From a bacterium (GTDB lineage Bacteria; JAMCPX01), in NCBI GenBank assembly GCA_021792615.1, contig JAJYUJ010000003.1:1-64000 (forward strand): a stretch of DNA of 64,000 nucleotides, in the 5' to 3' direction. This document shows positions 7,937 through 16,765 of this stretch, one piece after another; the stretch's first letter is position 1; each line of letters opens with the position of its first letter. The position numbers were made by a program, and so were the translations under genes. The notes below the pieces were generated by a model. It was given only the letters and a program-made list of their open reading frames with translations. It did no database searches and was not told the DNA's origin.

Positions 7937-9154
7937 TTACTCGTACCGCAGGGCCTCGATGGGGTTGAGCTTGGATGCCTTTGTTGCCGGGTACAGGCCG
8001 AAGAACACTCCCACTGCAAACGAGAAGAAGAACGCAATGACGATAGGGAATATATTTATGGTGATGGGGATTTTTATAAACGATCCAGCGGTAATGCTGA
8101 GGACAGAGCCGAGTATGATGCCTATGATCCCTCCTATGGTGCTGAGGGTGACAGCCTCGAGCAGGAACTGGAGCAGGATGTCCCTCCTTTTTGCACCGAC
8201 CGCCATCCGTATGCCGATCTCCCGCGTCCGTTCCGTTACGGAAACGAGCATGATATTCATGATACCGATACCTCCGACAAGTAGTGCTATAGATGCAATA
8301 CTCCCGAGGAAGATGGTCAGAATATTGGTTATATTCATAATCGCGGATAGCATATCCGTAACATTTCTGATTGTAAAATCATCATCAGCTTTTGATTTTA
8401 TATTATGCCTCTGCCGGAGGATCGATTCTATCTCCTGCTGTGCTGTATTGACTGCGGAACTTGAGATTGCTTTGACGAATATGAGATTGAGATAATCTAT
8501 GCCAAGCAATTTTTTTTGGATGGTTGTGTAAGGTGCAAGTATCATGTCATCCTGATCCTGGCCTATTCCAACAGTTCCCTTGGGTGTCATAACTGCAACT
8601 ACGCGAAAAGGTATGTTTGATATCTTTATAATCTTGCCAATGGGATCAATACCTCCGAACAACTGTTCTTTCACAACCTGGCCTATGGCGCAGACATTTG
8701 TTGCGGCCTCCACGTCTTCTTTATCGAAGAAATTTCCCTCCGCAATAGGCCAATCCCTTATCATGGGGAAGTTTGTACCAACGCCCATGATTGTTGTTGA
8801 CCAGTTTTGATTCTGATAGATCGTCTGGCCTACCCATCGGACAGCCGGCGATACATAGAGGACGTCGCGTGCCTCGTTAGCTATTGCTGTTGCGTCTGAC
8901 GGCATAAGGGTAATAACCGATCCAATGCCGCCGTGTACCCCGCCCATGGAGGTGCTTCCGGGAAAAACTATGAGGAGGTTGGAACCGAGTGATGAGATCT
9001 GATTTTCTATCTTTTTACTCACGCCCTGCCCTATGGAAACAAGAGCTACGACGGCCGCTATCCCGATGATAACGCCAAGGCCCGTGAGCACGGAGCGCAT
9101 CTTGTTTTTATAGAGGGCCCTGGACGATACTTTAAATGCTTCCGGTAAATTCAT
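7937..9154 (-). CDS. MacB/FtsX-family ABC transporter permease
   Basis: Membrane subunit of a MacAB-type tripartite exporter, 405 aa. The N-terminus [22 protein letters not shown] is the first transmembrane helix. A large periplasmic MacB-type domain follows (about residues 45-265), then three C-terminal helices with the FtsX signature ([28 protein letters not shown]). Unlike E. coli MacB, the ATPase is a separate gene just upstream, overlapping by four bases. Last gene of the sigma-factor operon. Substrate unknown. Confidence 0.9.
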   Translation of the reverse strand: MNLPEAFKVSSRALYKNKMRSVLTGLGVIIGIAAVVALVSIGQGVSKKIENQISSLGSNLLIVFPGSTSMGGVHGGIGSVITLMPSDATAIANEARDVLYVSPAVRWVGQTIYQNQNWSTTIMGVGTNFPMIRDWPIAEGNFFDKEDVEAATNVCAIGQVVKEQLFGGIDPIGKIIKISNIPFRVVAVMTPKGTVGIGQDQDDMILAPYTTIQKKLLGIDYLNLIFVKAISSSAVNTAQQEIESILRQRHNIKSKADDDFTIRNVTDMLSAIMNITNILTIFLGSIASIALLVGGIGIMNIMLVSVTERTREIGIRMAVGAKRRDILLQFLLEAVTLSTIGGIIGIILGSVLSITAGSFIKIPITINIFPIVIAFFFSFAVGVFFGLYPATKASKLNPIEALRYE

Positions 9155-9882
9155 AGGGTGTCCTTTTTAGTGTTCACCGTGTCCGATATGACAAGACCGT
9201 CTTTAAACGTTATAATCCTCTGTGCATACTCGGCTATATCATGCTCGTGAGTAACCAGTATTATTGTTACGCCCATTTCTTCATTCAGCCTTTTAAGAAT
9301 ATTCATGATCTCGTAGCTTGTTTTGCTGTCAAGGTTGCCTGTGGGCTCATCCGCAAGAATTATACTCGGAGAGTTGACAAGCGCCCTGGCTATTGCAATA
9401 CGCTGCTGCTGTCCGCCGGAAAGCTGCTGGGGAAAGTGTGTTTCGAACCCTTTCAATCCCATCATTTCGAGGAGTTCCAAAGCTTTTTTTTGCCGCTCAT
9501 GCCGGGCAACCCCTGCATATACCAGCGGGAGCTCGACATTTTCCATAGCACTTGTTCTGGCAAGCAGGTTGAAATTCTGGAATATAAAGCCTATTCTTTC
9601 GTTGCGTATTTCTGCGAGTCTGTCCGGTGTGAGCAAGGACACATCCGTGCCTTCCAGGATGTACTTTCCTTCCGTGGGTTTATCCAGACAGCCAAGGATA
9701 TTCATAAAGGTTGTTTTCCCGGAGCCGGATGCACCGGTTATGGAAACAAATGAGCCTTTTGGTATCTCAAGATTTACCTCTTTCAGTGCAGGTACAGCAA
9801 CCGCGTCAAGAAAGTAAGTCTTTTTCAAACCCACAGCCTTTACAACAATTCCATTATTGCCCTGTTTGATATCCTGTGACAA
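9151..9882 (-). CDS. ABC transporter ATP-binding protein (MacB/LolD type)
   Basis: ATPase subunit energising the adjacent MacB-like permease, 243 aa. All motifs are present: Walker [13 protein letters not shown], signature [15 protein letters not shown], Walker [13 protein letters not shown] and the H-loop VTHEHD. The only in-frame Met places the start 29 bases inside the end of the macA-like gene, so the two are translationally coupled. The family includes LolD and FtsE, but the MacA and TolC partners upstream point to efflux or export. Confidence 0.92.
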   Translation of the reverse strand: MSQDIKQGNNGIVVKAVGLKKTYFLDAVAVPALKEVNLEIPKGSFVSITGASGSGKTTFMNILGCLDKPTEGKYILEGTDVSLLTPDRLAEIRNERIGFIFQNFNLLARTSAMENVELPLVYAGVARHERQKKALELLEMMGLKGFETHFPQQLSGGQQQRIAIARALVNSPSIILADEPTGNLDSKTSYEIMNILKRLNEEMGVTIILVTHEHDIAEYAQRIITFKDGLVISDTVNTKKDTL

Positions 9883-11041
9883 CCCCGTCTCCTTCTTTCA
9901 AATCGCCCCGAATGAGCTCTGTATAGTTGTTATCCCTTATGCCGGTTTGTATAGGGATGGGTATAAACCGATTGTTTCTGTATACCCATACCTTTGTGAT
10001 ACGATACCATTCTCTTTTTTCATCGGAGCTGCTTACTTTTACCCAATCGGGCAGTTTGTTGTGCAGACTGTATATCCGCAGTATGGTATCGGAATTTTTT
10101 GGTGCGAATCTCAGGGCTGCATTGGGGATCATCAGGATGTTATCCTTTTTACCGACATCTATAGTGACATACGACGTCATGCCGGGCTTCAGCATAAGGT
10201 CCTTATTGTCGACATATATGATAACGTCGTAGTTAACGACATTCTGAATTGTCATCGGTGCGTTCCTTACAATGGATACCGTCCCTGTAAAAACCGTATT
10301 GGGGTATGAATCGACAGTAAATTCCGCTTTCTGACCGACCTTTACCTTGCCGATATCCGTCTCAACAACATTGGTATCACTTTCCATTTTTTCGAGGTTC
10401 TCTGCAATATCGAAAAGGTCAGGCGTCTGGAATGCCGCGGCAACGGTTTGACCGTTGTTTACATCCCTTGTTATGACAACACCGTTGAGCGGGGAGAGTA
10501 TCCTGGTGTGTTCAAGGTTGAAGTTCGCTATTTTGTAATTTGCCTGTGCCTGGAGAAGTGCTGCCTGTGATGCTGAAAAATTTGCAGCAGCAACATCGTA
10601 GGTGGCCTTCAGTGTTTCCAGGTTTTGTTTCGATACGAGCTCAGGAGGGAGCGAAAGGTTTCTTTCATAATTCGATTTGTCGAGTTCCATGGTGGCCTTT
10701 GCCTGTGCGATCCCGGCTTTTGCACTGAGGAGGTTGGCGTTTGCCTGTGCTAATGCCGCCTTAAACGGTGTAGGATCTATCAATGCAAGCAATTGCCCTT
10801 TTTTTACAACGCTGTTAAAATCGGCATAGAGTTTGATAATTTGTCCTGACACCTGAGCTCCAACCTGTGCCCACACCACGGGGTTTATCTGACCGGTCGC
10901 ACTCACGGTCGCGGTGATATCTCCTCTTTTTATCTTTTCAAAGCTCAAGAGGGGCTTTTTATCCCTTTTGACGACGACAACGATTGCTATGATTACTATT
11001 ATCAGTGTTGCGCCTGCTATGACCCAATACTTATTCTTCAT
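9854..11041 (-). CDS. MacA-like periplasmic adaptor (HlyD/RND membrane-fusion family)
   Basis: Links the inner-membrane MacB-type pump to a TolC channel; about 395 aa. An N-terminal membrane anchor (KYWVIAGATLIIVIIAIVVVV) is followed by a barrel-sandwich half-lipoyl segment (ATVSATGQINPVVWAQVGAQ), a long alpha-hairpin (about residues 95-185) and beta-barrel regions. A longer in-frame start six codons upstream would place GGAGG inside the coding region. The ATG at MKNKYW has GGAGG eleven bases ahead and is preferred. Lies between tolC-like and ATPase genes. Confidence 0.9.
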   Translation of the reverse strand: MKNKYWVIAGATLIIVIIAIVVVVKRDKKPLLSFEKIKRGDITATVSATGQINPVVWAQVGAQVSGQIIKLYADFNSVVKKGQLLALIDPTPFKAALAQANANLLSAKAGIAQAKATMELDKSNYERNLSLPPELVSKQNLETLKATYDVAAANFSASQAALLQAQANYKIANFNLEHTRILSPLNGVVITRDVNNGQTVAAAFQTPDLFDIAENLEKMESDTNVVETDIGKVKVGQKAEFTVDSYPNTVFTGTVSIVRNAPMTIQNVVNYDVIIYVDNKDLMLKPGMTSYVTIDVGKKDNILMIPNAALRFAPKNSDTILRIYSLHNKLPDWVKVSSSDEKREWYRITKVWVYRNNRFIPIPIQTGIRDNNYTELIRGDLKEGDGVVTGYQTGQ

Positions 11042-11097
11042 GATACTTTTCGCCTCCATCCATACTATGGTTCCTGCATCGGTTAGATTGACTGAAT

Positions 11098-11178
11098 GCC
11101 AGTTCCGTTATTTCCGTGCAAACGGGAATCCAGAAAAACAAGACATGGAAACTGGATTCCTGCTTTCGCAGGAATGAC
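11098..11178. repeat. Dispersed palindromic repeat, copy 1
   Basis: The intergenic stretch between macA and tolC holds GGGAATCCAG (11124-11133) mirrored by CTGGATTCC (11152-11160), then the hairpin CCTGC-TTTC-GCAGG (11159-11172) and GGAATGAC. A related unit occurs at 47324-47390. The layout (GTCATTCC...GGAATCCAG...CTGGATTCC...GGAATGAC) is that of short interspersed repeats scattered through many proteobacterial genomes. Confidence 0.65.
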
Positions 11179-11232
11179 AAGTCGATTGTTGCATTCTTAT
11201 TATATATCAAATTATCAAATTATTTGTAGACA

Positions 11233-12552
11233 TCATTTACCCTGATATCCTGTAACGTATTCGAGGTTTGCCGTTGCTATGTTGTAGGATGCAAGTGCCG
11301 TTGCATAGGATGATTCGGCATTTTGATATGTGCTGACTGCGGTCAGGTAATCAAGGTAGTCGTTGATACCTGCGACATATCCCTTTGCTGTCAGCTCCAT
11401 ATTCGCCTCAGCTTGTTTTAAGGTATCCTTTGCAACGGATATACTTTTTTCTGCCTGTGCGACGTTATCGAGAGCCGACTGTACCGATAATTCAACGGCA
11501 AGCTTTTGCTGGTCAATCGTAAATTGAATGTTCAACATTTGAGCCTTTGCGACCTGCATTGCGGATGAGTTTTCAAACCCGGAAAATATATTAAAGTCGA
11601 GTTCGAGACCTATTGCCCAGTTCCAGGTAAGAGGAAAGTCCTGTCCGGCCCAGTTATAGGACGCATTGCCGGACAGCGTTGGAAAGTATGAACTGATGGA
11701 TTGTTTGTAAGAATACCGCGCTGAATCGAGCTGCTTTTTCAGGGACAGATAGTCTGGCCTGTTATCGAGCGCCTTTTGTATGTACATACCAGCATCCGCC
11801 GATACGGGAGCAGCCTCGAGCTGCCCCGTGAACGAAATGCCGGATGTAAGCGGCAGGCCCATGAGCGAAAGAAGATTGAGTATATAGACCTGTTTTGCGT
11901 TCTCTGCCGTAATAAGGCTTAACTTGATATTTCCCAGGCTCGTCCTTGCACTGAGCACATCGATCTTCGTTTTCAGGCCTGCTTTGTAGTAAGATTCCGC
12001 TTGTTGCAGCTGCGCCTCCATTTGCTTGAGCAGGTAGTTGTCGGATTCGATGATCATATTGTATTCAAGCAGATTAAAAAAATTCTGCTTCACATTATAG
12101 ATAAGCGTATTGCGCGTATTGATGAGATTGTATTTCGCCGCATTGACAAGTTCTGCCGATGACCGCATGCCGAAGTAATTCTTTCCAAAGCTCAGGAGCT
12201 GTTGTGTCAGGGTTACCGATGCCGTGTAGTACGGATAATTGGTATTATCCGGCTCTCTGTAGTACAGAGAGGCATAAGGGCTTTTTGATGTTATGGCAAA
12301 GTTCGAAGTTGCCCTCTGGGCATCTGCAACGGCGTTTATCTGCGGAAGAAGTGTAGATCGTGCCATACCGTAGCTGCCCTGGCTTGACAGTATGCTCATC
12401 TGAGAGGCCTTTAACTGCGGGTTGTTTTCAAGGGTGGTGCTGATACAGTCTTGCAGTGTCATAACCCGCTGCTGATCTGCACCGGCAGATGGAACTGCAG
12501 GGATCATCAATAATAAAAACAGGGAAAAGATAAACGTTATTTTATAAGTCAT
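11233..12552 (-). CDS. TolC-family outer membrane efflux protein
   Basis: Outer-membrane channel of the tripartite exporter encoded by this operon; 439 aa. A signal peptide (FIFSLFLLLMIPAVPSAGA) precedes two OEP repeats. Each repeat begins with the typical LQDCISTTLENNPQLKASQ or VQSALDNVAQAEKSI helical pattern, rich in Ala, Gln and Asn, with Tyr-rich strands between. Its position directly upstream of macA and downstream of the stress-type genes supports a dedicated channel. Confidence 0.9.
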   Translation of the reverse strand: MTYKITFIFSLFLLLMIPAVPSAGADQQRVMTLQDCISTTLENNPQLKASQMSILSSQGSYGMARSTLLPQINAVADAQRATSNFAITSKSPYASLYYREPDNTNYPYYTASVTLTQQLLSFGKNYFGMRSSAELVNAAKYNLINTRNTLIYNVKQNFFNLLEYNMIIESDNYLLKQMEAQLQQAESYYKAGLKTKIDVLSARTSLGNIKLSLITAENAKQVYILNLLSLMGLPLTSGISFTGQLEAAPVSADAGMYIQKALDNRPDYLSLKKQLDSARYSYKQSISSYFPTLSGNASYNWAGQDFPLTWNWAIGLELDFNIFSGFENSSAMQVAKAQMLNIQFTIDQQKLAVELSVQSALDNVAQAEKSISVAKDTLKQAEANMELTAKGYVAGINDYLDYLTAVSTYQNAESSYATALASYNIATANLEYVTGYQGK

Positions 12553-12597
12553 ATGAGACCTTTGTGATCTCCGTGGCTTATGGCTCTTATAAGATCT

Positions 12598-13071
12598 TCA
12601 ATGGTGCGGTCCACGCCTGCCGTCCTCTCTTCTCGTAATGATATTTTCTATGAACCCGAAGAACTTTTTCTGCTGGTCCTTATTCAGTATGGTTTTTACG
12701 TCGATGATGTGGGCTACGATTGTCTTCTGGATACCCTCCTGCATATCGCCGATTTCTTCAATGGTCCGATCTATCTTCTTGGTGTCGGGATTATCGGACT
12801 TCATCAGATTCAGAAGGAGCAAACGCTTCTTGAATATCTGTTGTCTCATGGTATCTATCTGTGAATGAAACGATTGCTGATTTTTTATCATCAGGTTTGC
12901 CTGTCCCGGATTCAAGGATAATTCCTTCATGAGGAACGCCCGCCGTCCCGGACCGAAGGGGAAAGGTCTGTTGCAGGTGTTCCGGTAATAGGAATACCCT
13001 ACAGTCCCGAGGATGGCTATATTCAGTATTACGGACAACAGCAGGAGGAACTTCAGTGTGCTATTTTTCAT
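12598..13071 (-). CDS. Spy/CpxP/ZraP-like periplasmic protein
   Basis: Small periplasmic or membrane-anchored protein, 157 aa. It has an N-terminal hydrophobic anchor (LKFLLLLSVILNIAILGTVGYSYY), then an all-helical domain with the LTXXQ-like pattern (LSLNPGQANLMIKNQ at about 51-65 and LNKDQQKKFFGFI at about 128-140). Relatives act as periplasmic chaperones or metal and misfolding sensors. It overlaps the end of the anti-sigma gene by 11 bases. The location in a sigma/anti-sigma operon suggests a sensor of envelope stress; that role is inferred. Confidence 0.75.
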   Translation of the reverse strand: MKNSTLKFLLLLSVILNIAILGTVGYSYYRNTCNRPFPFGPGRRAFLMKELSLNPGQANLMIKNQQSFHSQIDTMRQQIFKKRLLLLNLMKSDNPDTKKIDRTIEEIGDMQEGIQKTIVAHIIDVKTILNKDQQKKFFGFIENIITRREDGRRGPHH

Positions 13072-13510
13072 TGGTCCCCTCCATCATTGTCATATACGCA
13101 CCGCCCACGGAATCCGGCTGGACCGATGCAAAGGTATCGAGGGAAAGGGAGGATGCAATAGTCGTCTGCTGCCGGTTGAACGCCGTTCCGAGGAAGCTGC
13201 CCGCGCGTGTACCGATAATGATTATCACAAGGACAACCGCAGCTTCTATGAGCCTGCCGAGTACAGGGAACAATGACCATCTTTCTTCCCTTTTTTCTTC
13301 TAATCCGGTCATAACCCTGGTTGCAAACCCGTACGGTGCACGAACAGGTTCAAGGGAACCAAAGGCTGCATGTACAGCCAGCGTTTGCTCAAGCCCTGCG
13401 CGGCATTGTGTACAGGCTCCTATGTGGGCCTCGAACATCTCTGTTTCAGACTCCGTCAACATTTTGTCTATATATGGTGAGAAAAGCTTTCTTGCCTTTG
13501 AGCACCTCAT
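13061..13510 (-). CDS. Zinc-finger anti-sigma factor
   Basis: Predicted membrane-bound inhibitor of the sigma factor encoded just upstream; 149 aa. The N-terminal anti-sigma zinc-binding domain is seen in MRCSKARKLFSPYIDKML and the H-x3-C-x2-C motif (HIGACTQC, about residues 29-36). A single transmembrane helix follows (LIEAAVVLVIIIIGT, about residues 86-100), leaving a short periplasmic tail. This is the classic ECF anti-sigma layout. Overlap with the next gene suggests that signal and sensor are co-made. Confidence 0.88.
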   Translation of the reverse strand: MRCSKARKLFSPYIDKMLTESETEMFEAHIGACTQCRAGLEQTLAVHAAFGSLEPVRAPYGFATRVMTGLEEKREERWSLFPVLGRLIEAAVVLVIIIIGTRAGSFLGTAFNRQQTTIASSLSLDTFASVQPDSVGGAYMTMMEGTNEK

Positions 13511-13585
13511 ATCTGCCTCCTTATTCTATAAACGATCCTTGTTTACTTTTGTTCCGTAAGTATGGGAACTTTATATCCGGCTCTC

Positions 13586-14149
13586 TTATTGATTGAACCC
13601 TTTCATGAGTGACTTGAGTTCTTCCCGTGCCCTGGAGATCCTCGATTTGACCGTGCCAATGGACAGGTCGAGGGCATCTGCGATCTCTTCGTACGAGAGC
13701 CCTTCTATCTCTTTCATGACGATTACAGCCTTCAGCTTTTGAGATAATTTTCCAAGGGCTTCTTTGACAGCAACGGCAGTTTGCTTTGATCCATAGAGGC
13801 TTTCCGGTGAGGGATCGCCGGACGGCTCATTTTCAATGATATCTTCTTCGTGCTGCTGATGCCGGAACAAAGATTCGAAAGAGATCTTGCGTTTATAATC
13901 TATACAGGTGTTGACCGTTATGCGGTACAGCCATGTATAGATCGATGCATTCGGTTTGAACGTCTTGAGGTTCTGATACGCCTTAAGAAAGACGTCCTGT
14001 GCCACGTCCCGGGCATTGGCCGGGTCCCCGATCATATACGTACAAAGGCTGTAAATACTGTCCTGATATGCAAGCACAATCTCCTTGAACGCAGATGAAT
14101 CGCCATTTTTAAAACGCCGGAGTATATCGGTATCATCAAGTTTTTTCAT
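13586..14149 (-). CDS. ECF RNA polymerase sigma factor (RpoE-like)
   Basis: Extracytoplasmic-function sigma factor, 187 aa. Region 2 is clear (NARDVAQDVFLKAYQNL, IYTWLYRITVNTCIDYKRK). Region 4 is an intact helix-turn-helix (GLSYEEIADALDLSIGTVKSRI). It heads the seven-gene cluster that continues through the anti-sigma factor, Spy-like protein, TolC, MacA and MacB subunits, so it probably controls its own operon in response to envelope stress. No Shine-Dalgarno sequence is evident before the ATG. Confidence 0.92.
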   Translation of the reverse strand: MKKLDDTDILRRFKNGDSSAFKEIVLAYQDSIYSLCTYMIGDPANARDVAQDVFLKAYQNLKTFKPNASIYTWLYRITVNTCIDYKRKISFESLFRHQQHEEDIIENEPSGDPSPESLYGSKQTAVAVKEALGKLSQKLKAVIVMKEIEGLSYEEIADALDLSIGTVKSRISRAREELKSLMKGFNQ

Positions 14150-14181
14150 ATATTCGTCGTTTAGAAAAATTGAATATCGTG

Positions 14182-14210
14182 AATATAGTATCTGTTATGC
14201 TGTAATGCAA
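14182..14210 (-). promoter_or_regulatory. Candidate promoter of the ECF sigma operon
   Basis: On the minus strand TTGCAT (14205-14210), a 17-base spacer and TATATT (14182-14187) lie about 35 bases before the sigma-factor ATG. It looks like a housekeeping promoter. An additional autoregulated ECF promoter could exist but was not identified. Confidence 0.45.
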
Positions 14211-14282
14211 GAAGTCAGCAGGGCAGGGGGTGTTCCTTTTATTTTATGTTTTTTGCATTATCTTATGAGAAAAGGAAGAAAA

Positions 14283-14864
14283 ATGAAGTTAAAGCTTTCA
14301 AAGCCCGATGCGCTCATCGTCGTCGATGTTCAGAAGGATTTCTGTCCCGGCGGGGCACTTGCGGTGCCGTCGGGTGACAAGGTAGTACCGGCAGTAAACG
14401 GTTATATAGATAAGTTTACGGCAAAATCCCTTCCGGTTTTTGCAACCCGGGACTGGCATCCAAGGAACCATATCTCGTTCAAGGCATACGGCGGTATATG
14501 GCCTGTGCATTGCGTCAAAGAAACCGATGGCGCAGAGTTTCATCCGGATCTGAGGCTTCCTGCATCAGCGGTCATCATATCAAAGGCCACGAGGTCCGGG
14601 AAAGAGGCATATTCCGGGTTTCAGGGGACAAGACTGAAATCCATGCTTCGGCGCTTAAGCGTTCAACGGGTGTTTATCGGCGGGCTTGCCACTGACTATT
14701 GCGTAAAGAACACCGTACTCGATGCGCTCGTATCAGGGTTTACCGTGTTCTTTCTTATGGATGCCTCACGGGGCGTCGACGTAAACCCTCAGGACAGTGA
14801 AAAGGCGGTTGAACAGATGCTCGATGCGGGTGCTTCCGGCATCACGATCGAGGAGATTGTATAA
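14283..14864 (+). CDS. pncA: Nicotinamidase
   Basis: Hydrolyses nicotinamide to nicotinate for NAD salvage; 193 aa from the chosen start. The cysteine-hydrolase triad is visible: Asp in VDVQKDF (residue 15), Lys in ATRSGKEAYSGF, and the nucleophilic Cys in GLATDYCVKNT. The metal-binding DWHPRNHISF is also present. A longer in-frame reading extends 66 codons upstream into the sigma-factor promoter. The ATG with AAGGA directly upstream and the normal family N-terminus was chosen. Confidence 0.92.
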   Translation: MKLKLSKPDALIVVDVQKDFCPGGALAVPSGDKVVPAVNGYIDKFTAKSLPVFATRDWHPRNHISFKAYGGIWPVHCVKETDGAEFHPDLRLPASAVIISKATRSGKEAYSGFQGTRLKSMLRRLSVQRVFIGGLATDYCVKNTVLDALVSGFTVFFLMDASRGVDVNPQDSEKAVEQMLDAGASGITIEEIV

Positions 14865-14893
14865 ACCTGCAGGATGCGTGTATACTGATATCC

Positions 14894-16558
14894 GTGAAAC
14901 CGATACACCATGAAACCGGCGCAATAAAAAAGGAATGGGGCGGCAAGCTGTCTGTTTTGCTTGTCTACCCGGACACCTACAGAGCCGGAATGAGCAACCT
15001 TGCGGTGCATACCGTGTACCGGTTGCTGAACAGCATGGACAATGTTGTTTGTGAACGGTGTTTCTGGAGAAAAGGGCAGAAGGCCCCGGTATCCATAGAA
15101 AGCAACCGGCAGCCAAGTGATTTTGCGGTTATTGCCTTCTCAATCTCTTTTGAAACGGATTATATCAATGTCGTCGACTTTCTCAGGGCATCGAGCATCG
15201 AGCTTTATGCATCCCTTCGTACGCATGGGCCAATTATCATGGCCGGAGGTATTGCCGTAACCCTGAATCCGGAGCCTATTGCAGCATTCATGGATGCGTG
15301 CGTTATCGGGGAAGCGGAAGGTCTTGTGCAGGATAGTATGAATTGCATCTCTCAAAACCTTACCGCAAGAAAGGAACGAACTTTTATCCTGAAGGAGCTG
15401 GATAATCTGGATGGAGTGTATGTGCCTTTTCTTTTCGATGTTACCTATGGACAGGACGGAAGGATCGCAAAGATGGAGCATCAAACCAAAAAAGGTAAAA
15501 AGATCAGACGTCACCTGTCCTTCTTACCGGACAGAGTTCCGTCAACGGCCGTGTATACGGACGATACGACATTTTCGGACATGCACCTTCAGGAAGTCTC
15601 GAGGGGATGCGGCTACCGGTGCAGGTTCTGTATCTCAGGGTACGCATATTTGCCGCCCAGGCACAGGGAGCTTGACGGCTTGAAAAATAATCTGCGCTCT
15701 CTTCCCCCGGGGATTAAGAAAGTCGGTGTTGTCAGCCCTATGGTAACGGAATACCCTCATCTGAATGAACTGCTGGACCATATTCATTCCCTCGGACTGA
15801 AGGCTTCCCTGTCGTCCATGCGCGCCGATCGTCTTGCAGCACTCGATTTCAATAAGATAGAAATGTCTACGGATCAGTTTTCTGCTGCAATCGCACCGGA
15901 GGCGGGTACCGGCAGATTGAGAAGGATACTGAATAAACAGGTGAGTGACGAACAGATACTGCAAGCCGCACGGTTCCTTGGCGAACACAAGGTGAGCACC
16001 TTAAAGCTGTACTTTTTGATAGGTATACCGGGTGAAACGGATGATGACATAAAGGCAATTGCATCCCTTGCCTTGCTGGTCAAGGGAGCATTGAAAAGAG
16101 GGAAGGGCAAGGTAAGCATCAGCGTTAATCCCCTCATACCAAAGCCTTTTACCCCGTTTCAATGGCTCGGGCTTATACAGCAAGACGAGGTCAGGGACAA
16201 AATAAACCTTATCAAGGCAGCATTGAAATCCAGCGGTATAAAGATCGAATGGGAGAAGCATTATCTACTTCAGGCAATCCTTTCCAGAGGGGACAGGCGC
16301 CTTTCCGGGTTCCTCGTCTATCTTGCTGACACGGATAAATCGCTAAACCATGCCCTCCGGGAGAGCGGTGTTTCCCGTGAGTACTATGCACCGGAAGCGC
16401 GGGGACAGGATGAAGTATTGCCGTGGGACTTTATGGATTACGGGTTTAAAAAGAACTTTTTGCTCAATGAATTCCGATTGGGGATGAGGGGGCTTGTCAC
16501 CCCTGTCTGCAATCCGGATCGGTGCGATATATGCGGGGTATGCGGTCCACCCCGATAG
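14894..16558 (+). CDS. B12-binding-type radical SAM protein
   Basis: Radical SAM protein with an N-terminal cobalamin-binding-like Rossmann region (LSVLLVYPDTYRAGMSN; IIMAGGIAVTLNPEPIAAFMDACVIGEAE) and a radical SAM core whose cluster motif is CGYRCRFC near residue 237. 554 aa. It resembles the tRNA-associated TIGR03960-like family. The last 15 residues carry an extra Cys cluster (CNPDRCDICGVC) that could hold a second Fe-S cluster. GTG start, no strong ribosome-binding site, 29 bases after pncA. Exact reaction unknown. Confidence 0.8.
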   Translation: MKPIHHETGAIKKEWGGKLSVLLVYPDTYRAGMSNLAVHTVYRLLNSMDNVVCERCFWRKGQKAPVSIESNRQPSDFAVIAFSISFETDYINVVDFLRASSIELYASLRTHGPIIMAGGIAVTLNPEPIAAFMDACVIGEAEGLVQDSMNCISQNLTARKERTFILKELDNLDGVYVPFLFDVTYGQDGRIAKMEHQTKKGKKIRRHLSFLPDRVPSTAVYTDDTTFSDMHLQEVSRGCGYRCRFCISGYAYLPPRHRELDGLKNNLRSLPPGIKKVGVVSPMVTEYPHLNELLDHIHSLGLKASLSSMRADRLAALDFNKIEMSTDQFSAAIAPEAGTGRLRRILNKQVSDEQILQAARFLGEHKVSTLKLYFLIGIPGETDDDIKAIASLALLVKGALKRGKGKVSISVNPLIPKPFTPFQWLGLIQQDEVRDKINLIKAALKSSGIKIEWEKHYLLQAILSRGDRRLSGFLVYLADTDKSLNHALRESGVSREYYAPEARGQDEVLPWDFMDYGFKKNFLLNEFRLGMRGLVTPVCNPDRCDICGVCGPPR

Positions 16559-16765
16559 GAAGGCCTCCGGAGAATGATTAATCCTTTGGTTGAACCGGTA
16601 CTTTGAACCGTGCTCTTTCCTTGTCAGGCAACCGCTCATTGCACAAACACCACAGTTTTTTAAATGTAATTATTGGTAAAAAATATGCAGTTGCATTTTG
16701 ATTTGATTATGATAATTTAGACTTTACGTTTTATGCGAACTATAAAAACAAAAAACAGAAAGGCC

